Below are positions 31,541 to 38,756 of a stretch of DNA of 64,000 nt, one piece after another. The stretch lies in contig NZ_JADBDS010000004.1 of the NCBI RefSeq assembly GCF_014873705.1, positions 186,001 through 250,000 of the forward strand, written 5' to 3'. Position numbers and translations under genes: made by a program. Below the pieces are notes generated by a model. The model saw only the letters and a list, made by a program, of their open reading frames with translations. It was not told the origin of the DNA and searched no databases. The DNA is from Mycobacterium sp. OAS707. GTDB lineage: Bacteria > Actinomycetota > Actinomycetes > Mycobacteriales > Mycobacteriaceae. The first letter of the stretch is position 1. Each line of letters begins with the position of its first letter.

Positions 31541-31927
31541 TCAGCCCTTGGGTGTGACGACGAACACCGGGTGATCGGCCTCGCGCGGCAACCGCTTGAA
31601 GTAGCCCACCACGGCACGGCCGGCCTTCTGCCGGTAGGCGGCCAGAACCGGCTGGCGGTCCTGCTCGGGAATCTCGCGTGCGACGTAGGCCGTCGAACCG
31701 ATCGTCACGTTCGGGTCGGCGCGGACGTTCTTCACCCACTCGGATTCGCCGCGGGTGGAGACCAGATACTTGGCGCCGCCCACGTCGACGGTGATCACTG
31801 GAACTTCTTGGGCTTGCTTGCTGCGGCGCCGGGTCACAGTCAGCTTTTCGGTGTTGCACATCCCCGTGGCGACGGCGATCTTGTTGAACACCGCGCGGGT
31901 GAACCATCCAGGCTTGAGGTAGGCCAT
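31541..31927 (-). CDS. Deazaflavin-dependent nitroreductase-family protein (Rv0523c-like)
   Basis: 128 residues, Ddn-like split barrel: LTVTRRRSKQAQEVPVITV and STRGESEWVKNVRADPNV, the family pattern WVKNxxAxPxV for F420 contacts. The N-terminus (MAYLKPGWFTRAVFNKIA) is amphipathic and may touch the membrane. Divergent from a second member at 31951 with only about 23 bases between starts. Substrate unknown. Confidence 0.8.
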   Translation of the reverse strand: MAYLKPGWFTRAVFNKIAVATGMCNTEKLTVTRRRSKQAQEVPVITVDVGGAKYLVSTRGESEWVKNVRADPNVTIGSTAYVAREIPEQDRQPVLAAYRQKAGRAVVGYFKRLPREADHPVFVVTPKG

Positions 31928-31950
31928 GAGCTACGAGTTTGATGGTCGTC

Positions 31951-32331
31951 ATGCAATTACCGCAATGGCTGGCACGGTTCAATCGGTACGTCACCAACCC
32001 GATCCAGCGGATGTGGGCGGGGTGGGCGCCGACGATGGGCATTCTCGAGCACGTCGGCCGGAAGTCGGGCAAGCCCTACCGGACGCCGTTGACGGTGTTC
32101 CCGACCGACGACGGGGTGGCCATCGTCCTCACATACGGCCCGAATCGGGACTGGCTGAAGAACGTCGTGGCCGCCGGGGGTGGCCGAATCAAGCGCTATG
32201 GCAAGACATTTCAGCTGAGTGACCCACGAGTGATGCCGAAGACGCAGGCGGCGCCTGCAGTGACCGGATGGATGCGGCCGCTGTTCGGCCTGCTGCCCTT
32301 CGAGCAGGCGGTGCTGCTGAAGCGCGTCTAG
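31951..32331 (+). CDS. Deazaflavin-dependent nitroreductase-family protein
   Basis: 126 residues from ATG 31951; an ATG at 31942 is equally open. Split barrel with ILEHVGRKSGKPYRTPL and YGPNRDWLKNVVAAGGGRI. The longer glycine-containing turn differs from the neighbour at 31541, so the two are diverged members and not a recent duplication. N-terminal helix LPQWLARFNRYVTNPIQ is typical of membrane-touching members. Its stop shares CTAG with the converging P450 gene. Confidence 0.75.
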   Translation: MQLPQWLARFNRYVTNPIQRMWAGWAPTMGILEHVGRKSGKPYRTPLTVFPTDDGVAIVLTYGPNRDWLKNVVAAGGGRIKRYGKTFQLSDPRVMPKTQAAPAVTGWMRPLFGLLPFEQAVLLKRV

Positions 32332-33698
32332 CTTCGCGGACGCACCTCTGCCCAGATGGGCCCGTCGGCGACGGTGGTGAACGGCACCTCACACCGGAAT
32401 TCCTTGTCGGTGGACCGGATTTCCAAGGCCCTGACGATGGTCGCCAGCGCAAGCGTGGTTTCCAGCCTCGCGAAGTGCTCGCCGATACACGGCCGTCCCC
32501 CGCCGAGAAACGGGAGGAACTCCCACCGATTGCGCGCCTTCGTCTTCTCGGGGCTGAACCGGTCGGGATCGAAGGTCATCGGGTCTGGCCAGATCGCCGG
32601 ATCATGGTGCAGGCCATAGATTCCCACCGCGATGAGACTGCCCGCCTCCACCCGGTAGCCGTCCACCGCGATGTCCCGCGTCGCCAACCGCCCGACCCCC
32701 GCTGCGGGCGGGCACAACCGCAACGACTCGTGCAGCACCTGCACGGTGTATCCGAGCCGGGGGACGTCGTCGGGCGTCAGCTCCCGATCGCCGATCGCGG
32801 CGGCCTCTGCGGCGACGCGCGCCTGGATATCAGGGTGGTGCCCGAGTATCCACAGCGAGTAGGTCAACGCCGTAGCAGTGGTGTCGTGGCCCGCCAGCAT
32901 GAAGATCAGCAGATCGTTGGAGATGTCGTCGTCGGAGAGGTGCTGCCCGGTTTCCGGATCGGTGGCCGCGATCAACGCCTGCACCAGCGGAGCGTCACGC
33001 GTGGGATCCTCGCGGCAGGCGTGCACCATCTCGTCGGTGATTTTGCGCATCGCCCTGACGGCCGTCCGGGCCTTGCGGCGCGCGGGCGTCGGCAGCCACC
33101 GCGGTGCATGCACGGGGCGCAACGCGCGGTCCGCCGTGTAGGACGACGCGACATGCATGCACCGGGCAATGGTCTCTGCTCGTTCGTTGAGATCGATGCC
33201 GAGAACCGAACGCCCCAGCGACTGCATCGCGACCTTGCGACATTCGACGTCGAGGTCCACCTCACCACCGTCCGGCCAGCGGTCTACGAATTGCTGTGCA
33301 GCCCTGGACATGTGGCCGCCGAAGTTTCGGACGTTGTGCTTGGTGAATACGGGTTGCAACGCACGCTTGCGCGGACGCCACTGCAGGTTGGGCAGGACGA
33401 ACAGGCTGTCGCCTGCCATGTTCTGCACCTCCTCGTGAATGATGCACCGCTCGGAGGACGCGTCGCTGCGGCTCAATACGTCGCGCATCGCGTTCGGCGA
33501 CATCACCGCCACGATCGGCGGAAAGAGCCACTTCGGTCCGAACGAGATCCGGGTGATGGGCCCACCGGCGTCGCGAATCACTTCCTGCCCGGTGTCGAGC
33601 CTGCGCACCAGCTTGACCAGCTTGCGCAGCGGCAGCGGATTCCTCGGCGTCAACGGCAACGAACTGACGTCGGTCGCTTCGCTGGTTGTCAGATTCAC
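32328..33698 (-). CDS. Cytochrome P450
   Basis: 456 residues. Heme-binding loop FLGGGRPCIGEHFA with the thiolate Cys, the K-helix ExxR in LHESLRLCPP, the I-helix oxygen motif AGHDTTATAL and the PERF-like DPDRFSP. No membrane anchor is seen. It belongs to the long-chain or sterol-like bacterial group by length, but the substrate is not clear. GTG start overlaps the upstream PNPOx-like gene stop (GTGA), so the two are co-translated. No ferredoxin or ferredoxin reductase gene is adjacent. Confidence 0.92.
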   Translation of the reverse strand: MNLTTSEATDVSSLPLTPRNPLPLRKLVKLVRRLDTGQEVIRDAGGPITRISFGPKWLFPPIVAVMSPNAMRDVLSRSDASSERCIIHEEVQNMAGDSLFVLPNLQWRPRKRALQPVFTKHNVRNFGGHMSRAAQQFVDRWPDGGEVDLDVECRKVAMQSLGRSVLGIDLNERAETIARCMHVASSYTADRALRPVHAPRWLPTPARRKARTAVRAMRKITDEMVHACREDPTRDAPLVQALIAATDPETGQHLSDDDISNDLLIFMLAGHDTTATALTYSLWILGHHPDIQARVAAEAAAIGDRELTPDDVPRLGYTVQVLHESLRLCPPAAGVGRLATRDIAVDGYRVEAGSLIAVGIYGLHHDPAIWPDPMTFDPDRFSPEKTKARNRWEFLPFLGGGRPCIGEHFARLETTLALATIVRALEIRSTDKEFRCEVPFTTVADGPIWAEVRPRS

Positions 33699-34180
33699 TT
33701 CGCAGTCCAGGTGAGGGTTTCGCCTTCACCGTTAATCATCGCCGTGCCGGGCATCACCCGCAGGCGATATGGGCTCAATCGCAGGGCGGCGAACTGATCC
33801 GACGTCGGTCCGTCCGCCCACATCGGGATGATGCGCGGGTCGTAGCCGACGGGCGCGGGGCCGTTCGCGAATTTGTTCCAGACGGCGGTACGGGTCTCGT
33901 CGTCGTGATACCACTCCACCAGGCACTCGGCGCTGCACGTGTCGTGGTTGGTGGTCCAGTAGCTGACCGCCATTTCCGGGTGAACGGCAAGATGCGCCTT
34001 CTTCACCGGGCTGGGCACCGTGGCGATCCAGCCGAACAGGTCGGTGCCGTCCCACTCCCAATACGGATGGAGGATGCGCGTGCGGGGCCGACTGTTTTCG
34101 TCGACGGTGGCGACGGAGGCCCACACGATCGAGTGGGCCATCTCGATGAAAGCCGGGGCGATTACCTCAAGCGATGTCAC
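33695..34180 (-). CDS. Pyridoxamine-phosphate-oxidase-like split-barrel protein
   Basis: 161 residues from GTG 34180; a TTG at 34189 is also possible. Split-barrel FMN/F420-type fold: HSIVWASVATVDENSRPRTR, then HPYWEWDGTDLFGWI, and LAVHPEMAVSYW. It matches the PNPOx family in general but lacks the full FMN-binding set, so a stress or small-molecule-binding role is open. Coupled to the P450 gene, and may handle the same substrate or its product. Confidence 0.7.
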   Translation of the reverse strand: MTSLEVIAPAFIEMAHSIVWASVATVDENSRPRTRILHPYWEWDGTDLFGWIATVPSPVKKAHLAVHPEMAVSYWTTNHDTCSAECLVEWYHDDETRTAVWNKFANGPAPVGYDPRIIPMWADGPTSDQFAALRLSPYRLRVMPGTAMINGEGETLTWTAK

Positions 34181-34225
34181 GCCTTGCAACCCTAGGCATC
34201 AGCACACGCGCCCGGGCTGGAAGGT

Positions 34226-34582
34226 TCAGGACTCCTGGAGCTTGCGGAATTCCTCGGTGTTGCGGTATTCCACGTTGCCCTCTTCGGCGGTGGTTTCGAC
34301 CTTGCCCTTGTCCTCGTCGTCGACCCACTCGGTGACGGCGGTTCCGGAGACCGTGCCGCCGCTGCCGGGCAGGGTGGTGGTCTGGAGGTCGTCGTTGTAG
34401 GCCTGGGCTTGCCTCTTGGCCTCTTCCTTGTGCTCGTCAGTGACCTCGGGCTTCTCGGTCATTTTCGGTTCTTCGGAGTTTTCGGTTGACTCAGCCTGTC
34501 GCCGTTGTTCGCGGACATCAGGCTGCCCACCCTGTTGCTGCTGTTCTGACTCGCCGGTGCGTTGCTCTTGTTCGGTACCCAT
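34226..34582 (-). CDS. Disordered Gln/Glu-rich hydrophilic protein
   Basis: 118 residues with hardly any hydrophobic stretch. The first half is rich in Gln, Glu, Arg and Ser (EQRTGESEQQQQGGQPD), the second has alternating acidic and basic residues (TDEHKEEAKRQAQAYND, EYRNTEEFRKL). Only TTTLPGSGGTVSGTAVTEWV looks able to fold. No signal, no Cys. Composition is like desiccation- or stress-type proteins, but I recognise no family. Single gene between PNPOx and TetR genes. Confidence 0.6.
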   Translation of the reverse strand: MGTEQEQRTGESEQQQQGGQPDVREQRRQAESTENSEEPKMTEKPEVTDEHKEEAKRQAQAYNDDLQTTTLPGSGGTVSGTAVTEWVDDEDKGKVETTAEEGNVEYRNTEEFRKLQES

Positions 34583-34626
34583 GGCTACGGGCTGCCCGAA
34601 GGTCCGCGTTACGAAACGCAGGGCAG

Positions 34627-35223
34627 CTAACCAGCCGGTACTGCCCGCAGCGCAGCAGGGAGGCTCGGCAGGAAGTGCTGCGTGGCGAAGGCGCGGATGT
34701 TTTCTGCGGTTTCCAGCGGTTGCGCGCTCGGCAGCAGCAACACCATTGCCGCGTATCGCAGGATGGTATCGGCCAGCTCGAGCACCGCCCGCTCTCCGAT
34801 CCGCTCGGCGAAGCCGGCCGGGAAGATCACCCGCAGCGCCTCGGCCATGCGCTCGATCGCCGCGCCGTAGTGCTGGCCGGCCATCTCGAGGAGCAGGCCC
34901 GGCTCATCGGTCATCATGCGATCGAGCACCCGGTGCCTGCGAAACTTCAGTATCGACAATGTAAATGCTTCGACGTAGTAATTCGACTGCGGCGCAGACT
35001 GTTTCAGTTCGGCGGCGATGTCGGCGAACAGCCGGACGTTCTCACGTTCGATGACCGCCGCGACGAGTTCGTCCTTGTTGGCGAACCGCCGGTAGATGGT
35101 GGTGCGGCTGACCCGCGCCCGGCGTGCGACGTCGTCGAGGGCGACCCTGCGAAAGCCATGCTGTTCGAACTCGACGACGGCTGCGTCGAGGATGGCCTCC
35201 AGCGTGGAATCAGCCCCTGGCAT
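34627..35223 (-). CDS. TetR-family transcriptional regulator
   Basis: 198 residues. N-terminal helix-turn-helix (about 8-50) with VALDDVARRARVSRTTIYRRFANKDEL, the standard TetR pattern, followed by an all-helical ligand and dimer domain. Its start overlaps the end of the MpaB-type gene by 14 bases, so it is translated from the same mRNA and probably represses that operon. The TTTGTAC elements at 36091-36185 in the operon's upstream region are candidate targets. Confidence 0.9.
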   Translation of the reverse strand: MPGADSTLEAILDAAVVEFEQHGFRRVALDDVARRARVSRTTIYRRFANKDELVAAVIERENVRLFADIAAELKQSAPQSNYYVEAFTLSILKFRRHRVLDRMMTDEPGLLLEMAGQHYGAAIERMAEALRVIFPAGFAERIGERAVLELADTILRYAAMVLLLPSAQPLETAENIRAFATQHFLPSLPAALRAVPAG

Positions 35224-36064
35224 AGCCCTTTAGCGCATAACCGTTGTAGCGCAGCCGCATTGGCAGATGATCCCACACCCAATTAACGGGCTTCGAGCGC
35301 CACAAGGCGGCGAAGCGCTGATAGCGACGCTCCTGGCTCGCACTCCAGGGCAGGCCGAGCAGATCGCGGGCGCGTGGCGGCAGCCCGCCGGTCGTCAGGA
35401 AGGCGGCGACCGGATCGAATACGACCGCGACGACGCGCCACACGACCGGCGACATTCCCTTCGGGCAGGGGAAACCCTTCGTCACGTAGCCGACGCCGTA
35501 CTTGGCGGTCGGATGCGCAACCATGACCTCGTTCATCATCCGATCCCAATACTGTTCGAACTCAGCGTAATTCGCTGGCATCGGTCGATCGCTGACGCCG
35601 TAGCGGCGATACCACGTCTTGGATTCGAGGTAGATCTGCTCCTTCTCGTCCTGCGTCAGCCGCTTGACGAACGTGTCGGCGAAGTAGAGCACCTGCTCGA
35701 CGAAGGTGGCGTGCGCCCAAAAGTAGGTGTCGGGATCGAGTGCGTGGTAGCGGCCGCCATCCGGCATGTCGCCCTTCACATGGTGGTGGAAGTCGCGGAC
35801 CTGCGTGCCTGCATTGGCGTCCTCGGAGCCGTAGACGGTGTTGAAGATCGGCGGGATGGTCCGCTTGAGCCGCTCGGCGGTGTCGGCGAAGAACGTGGAG
35901 TGGTCGAGCACGCCCTGGCCGAGTTCGGCGAGCATGTTCTGCAGCACCGCGGGACGCGGGCCGATCAGGTACATGCGGTTGTCCCCGAAGTAGCGCCAGA
36001 CCAGCGAATCCGGGCCGAGTGGTAGGGCGTCTGTCGCTGTGGGCTGCTCCGCAAGCTCCGTCAT
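35210..36064 (-). CDS. MpaB-type oxygenase (DUF2236)
   Basis: 284 residues of the family containing rubber oxygenase Lcp and fungal MpaB. Conserved features seen: LVWRYFGDNRMYLIGPR, DFHHHVKGD (His cluster), FWAHATFVEQVL with the likely heme-ligand His, and KGFPCPKGMSP. Members bind heme b and cleave or oxidise apolar chains. Start 36064 chosen as the frame enters the regulatory region beyond it. First gene of a two-gene operon with a TetR regulator. Confidence 0.8.
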   Translation of the reverse strand: MTELAEQPTATDALPLGPDSLVWRYFGDNRMYLIGPRPAVLQNMLAELGQGVLDHSTFFADTAERLKRTIPPIFNTVYGSEDANAGTQVRDFHHHVKGDMPDGGRYHALDPDTYFWAHATFVEQVLYFADTFVKRLTQDEKEQIYLESKTWYRRYGVSDRPMPANYAEFEQYWDRMMNEVMVAHPTAKYGVGYVTKGFPCPKGMSPVVWRVVAVVFDPVAAFLTTGGLPPRARDLLGLPWSASQERRYQRFAALWRSKPVNWVWDHLPMRLRYNGYALKGYARG

Positions 36065-36090
36065 GTGCAACAGTGTTACAGATTTCGAAC

Positions 36091-36185
36091 TTTGTACCAA
36101 TCGGATGTGGCGAGGCCCACAGTTGGTCCGACAAGGCGCGACCGACCCCTTTTGTACGTCGATGTACGGCGTGTCCGTGTACAAA
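36091..36185. promoter_or_regulatory. TTTGTAC elements upstream of the MpaB/TetR operon
   Basis: TTTGTAC occurs at 36091-36097 and 36151-36157, and its reverse complement GTACAAA at 36179-36185. The last two form an inverted repeat with a 21-base spacer that also contains GTAC at 36164. All lie within about 120 bases upstream of the start at 36064. They may be the binding sites of the co-transcribed TetR regulator. Confidence 0.4.
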
Positions 36186-36213
36186 CACGGCCGCTCGCGG
36201 AGATGGGGTGCGG

Positions 36214-36438
36214 TCAGCGGTGGCGCAGCGCGGCGATGCCGAGTACGGCCAGCACCCCTGCGACCGTCGCCAGCAGCAACGACAACCCCAGCAGCGGCGG
36301 GCTGTAGACCACCGACGTCGTCTGGGGTTCGCCCTCCAGCACCGGCGCCACAACGACCGTCGAACTGGCGGCCAACCAGCTCAGCACGCATCCGATCGCC
36401 GCGGCGACCGCGAGCAGCAGCTCTATCCGGGCCCTCAT
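36214..36438 (-). CDS. Small two-helix membrane protein (Rv0514-like)
   Basis: 74 residues, two membrane helices (about 6-24 and 48-70) joined by an external loop (LEGEPQTTSVVYSPP). Last gene of the heme operon as read from the minus strand. It overlaps its upstream neighbour by four bases. No family function known; possibly regulates or supports membrane steps near heme synthesis, but only position suggests that. Confidence 0.65.
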   Translation of the reverse strand: MRARIELLLAVAAAIGCVLSWLAASSTVVVAPVLEGEPQTTSVVYSPPLLGLSLLLATVAGVLAVLGIAALRHR

Positions 36439-36926
36439 GACGCCCGCTCGGGCGGGATGCGCTCTTCAACGAGACGGGTCAGCGCCGACCGCAGCATCTG
36501 GTGCTTACGCGCCCATGCCTGGGCGGTTCGATCGTTCGTGAGCCGCAGGCCGATGCCCGTGCGCCCGCGCGGCACACCGGTGAGCTCGCCCAGTGCGCGC
36601 GCCGACATCCATTTCTGCTCGTCCGGTCCGGTCGGCTCCGGATAAATCCGCACGATGTCGTCGATACGGAGGCGTTCGGTGCCTTGGCGCAGGTAGTCGG
36701 GCGTCAACTCCACCGAGGTGTGGATACGCGCGGCCTTCACCTGAATCCAGAGAAATCCGGACACCAGCGCGAAGAAGATGCCGGGCACCAGCAACTGGAT
36801 GCCGTAGCCGGCCGACAGTTGGATCAGCGCCATGGCGATACCGGCGCCAGGGCCTGCCGACAACCACCACCAGCTCGCGCCCTGCTCGTAGAACAGCACC
36901 TCGGGTTCCGCGCCGCTGTCCGTCAT
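36435..36926 (-). CDS. DUF3093-like membrane protein (Rv0513-like)
   Basis: 163 residues. Two membrane helices (about 19-37 and 43-61), then a cytosolic beta-rich domain with a PH-like pattern (VELTPDYLRQGTERLRIDDIVRIYP, GIGLRLTNDRTAQAWARK). This layout is that of DUF3093 proteins. Function unknown. Coupled to both neighbours by ATGA overlaps. Confidence 0.7.
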   Translation of the reverse strand: MTDSGAEPEVLFYEQGASWWWLSAGPGAGIAMALIQLSAGYGIQLLVPGIFFALVSGFLWIQVKAARIHTSVELTPDYLRQGTERLRIDDIVRIYPEPTGPDEQKWMSARALGELTGVPRGRTGIGLRLTNDRTAQAWARKHQMLRSALTRLVEERIPPERAS

Positions 36927-37297
36927 TGCGGCTCCTGCTCGGGCGCCGTTGCGCTCGGTCGGGTAATCAGCACGGTCCCGGCCACCAGAGGGAACACCGC
37001 CAGCAGCGTGATGCCGTTCGTCAGACGGAAGAGCGCCGCGACCGCGACCAGCACGACGATGGTCAGCGCCAACGCCAACGCGGCGCGCCGATAACGGGTG
37101 TCGCCGCCCCGGCTGCGTCCCGCCAGAAACGCCAGCGCGGCGCCCGCGAGCGCAAAAATGACACCCGCTCCTCGAAAGGCCACGGGCATGTGCAGCGAAG
37201 CGGCGATCAGACCACCGAGGAGGAGAAGAAAAGACGCTGCTACCCAGCACCAGAATGCGGCGGTGACGACACGCGGTCGCGACTGTGGGGCTGTCAT
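36923..37297 (-). CDS. Four-helix membrane protein
   Basis: 124 residues, four membrane helices (about 12-34, 41-59, 71-89, 93-110) with short loops. The second helix pair is rich in Ala/Leu. It resembles its upstream neighbour at 37319 in size and topology, so the two may be old duplicates. Function unknown; same transcript as hemB. Confidence 0.65.
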   Translation of the reverse strand: MTAPQSRPRVVTAAFWCWVAASFLLLLGGLIAASLHMPVAFRGAGVIFALAGAALAFLAGRSRGGDTRYRRAALALALTIVVLVAVAALFRLTNGITLLAVFPLVAGTVLITRPSATAPEQEPQ

Positions 37298-37318
37298 GTC
37301 CCGGTCAGCCTAACGGTC

Positions 37319-37738
37319 TCATCTGGTGAAGAAGGCGTGGGCATCCTTGCGGTGTAGCAGGAACACACCGCCGACGATCAGCACAGACCCGACGATCGCG
37401 GTGACCGCGAAGCCGACGGCCGCCGCGGTGGGGCGGGCCACGGAGAACAGGTTGCTGGCTGTGTAGACCACCGACGCGACGCCGCCACCCGTCAAGAACG
37501 TGCGCGCCCACCGGTATCCGTGCCTCATCAAGATCAGGAACGTCAGGACGACTGCGGCCAACACGACGACGAATACGACCGAGATCGCCGTCACGATCGT
37601 CGGCTGATGACTGTCGGTGACCACCAGGTCGATGACGTAACCGATGACCATCAGCGGCAGCGCCGCCACCCACAGCCAGAATCCGGTGTCGACGTCCAGC
37701 GGCCTGGCCCGCTCGGTCGTCTTCTGGGGCTGGGTCAT
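37319..37738 (-). CDS. Four-helix membrane protein
   Basis: 139 residues, four membrane helices (about 21-40, 48-70, 83-97, 108-126) and basic ends. First of the small membrane-protein genes behind hemB, 25 bases downstream of the hemB stop at 37764. I do not recognise a named family. Function unknown. Confidence 0.65.
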   Translation of the reverse strand: MTQPQKTTERARPLDVDTGFWLWVAALPLMVIGYVIDLVVTDSHQPTIVTAISVVFVVVLAAVVLTFLILMRHGYRWARTFLTGGGVASVVYTASNLFSVARPTAAAVGFAVTAIVGSVLIVGGVFLLHRKDAHAFFTR

Positions 37739-37763
37739 ATGTCGCGCGCCCCGCGGCTCTGCG

Positions 37764-38741
37764 TCACGCCAGCCAGCCGGCCACGTCTGCGGCCCAGTAC
37801 GTCAGCACGATGTCGGCGCCCGCGCGTCGAATGCCCGTCAACGTCTCCAGTGCCACCGTCTGCAGATCGATCCAGCCGTTCGCGGCCGCGGCGCTGATCA
37901 TCGAGTACTCGCCCGAGACCTGATACGCCGCAACCGGCACCGGCGAGACCTCGGCGGCGGCGCGCACCACGTCGAGGTAGCTCATCGCAGGCTTGACCAT
38001 GATGATGTCGGCACCCTCGGCGATGTCCAACTCGATCTCGCGTACCGCCTCGCGAGCGTTGGCCGCGTCCTGCTGATAGGTCCGACGGTCACCGCTCAGG
38101 CTGGACGCCACGGCCTCACGGAACGGGCCGTAGAACCCCGATACGAACTTGGCCGCGTAAGCCAGGATCACGGTATCCGGGTGACCCGCGGCGTCAAGGC
38201 CGTCGCGGATCGCCGCGACCTGGCCGTCCATCATCCCGCTCGGGCCGACGACGTGCGCTCCCGATTCTGCTTGTGCGACAGCCAATTCCACGTATTTGGC
38301 GTTGGTGGCGTCGTTGTCGACCCGGCCCGCGGCGTCCAGTACTCCGCAGTGGCCGTGATCGGTGAATTCGTCCAGGCAGGTGTCGGCCATCAGCACGGTG
38401 TCCTCGCCCAGATCCTTGGCCAGATCGCGCAGCGCAACGTTGAGAATGCCGTCCTCGGCAATCCCCGCCGAACCGACGGCGTCCTTATCCTCGTCGCGCG
38501 GGATGCCGAACAGCATCAGCCCGCCGACACCTGCAGCCACCGCATCGGCGGCCGCGCGGCGCAGGGAGTCCCGCGTGTGCTGGACAACGCCCGGCATCGA
38601 GGCGATGGCGCGCGGCTCGTCGACGCCGTCGGCGACAAACATCGGTAGCACCAAATGCCTTGGCTCAAGCGAGGTTTCCGCTACGAGCCGGCGCAGCGCA
38701 GGAGTCGTCCGGAGCCTGCGGGGACGGTGGCGTGGGAACAC
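37764..38741 (-). CDS. hemB: Delta-aminolevulinic acid dehydratase (porphobilinogen synthase)
   Basis: 325 residues, counterpart of Rv0512. Schiff-base lysines Lys198 (AYAAKFVSGFYGPFR) and Lys250 (IIMVKPAMSYLD). Joins two aminolevulinates to porphobilinogen. Zinc-type enzymes have three Cys in the loop after DxC; here it reads TCLDEFTDHGHCG with Cys122, Asp124 and Cys132, an intermediate set. GTG start, 15 bases after the hemD stop. Confidence 0.95.
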   Translation of the reverse strand: MFPRHRPRRLRTTPALRRLVAETSLEPRHLVLPMFVADGVDEPRAIASMPGVVQHTRDSLRRAAADAVAAGVGGLMLFGIPRDEDKDAVGSAGIAEDGILNVALRDLAKDLGEDTVLMADTCLDEFTDHGHCGVLDAAGRVDNDATNAKYVELAVAQAESGAHVVGPSGMMDGQVAAIRDGLDAAGHPDTVILAYAAKFVSGFYGPFREAVASSLSGDRRTYQQDAANAREAVREIELDIAEGADIIMVKPAMSYLDVVRAAAEVSPVPVAAYQVSGEYSMISAAAANGWIDLQTVALETLTGIRRAGADIVLTYWAADVAGWLA

Positions 38742-38756
38742 TGGGCCCCTTTCGGT

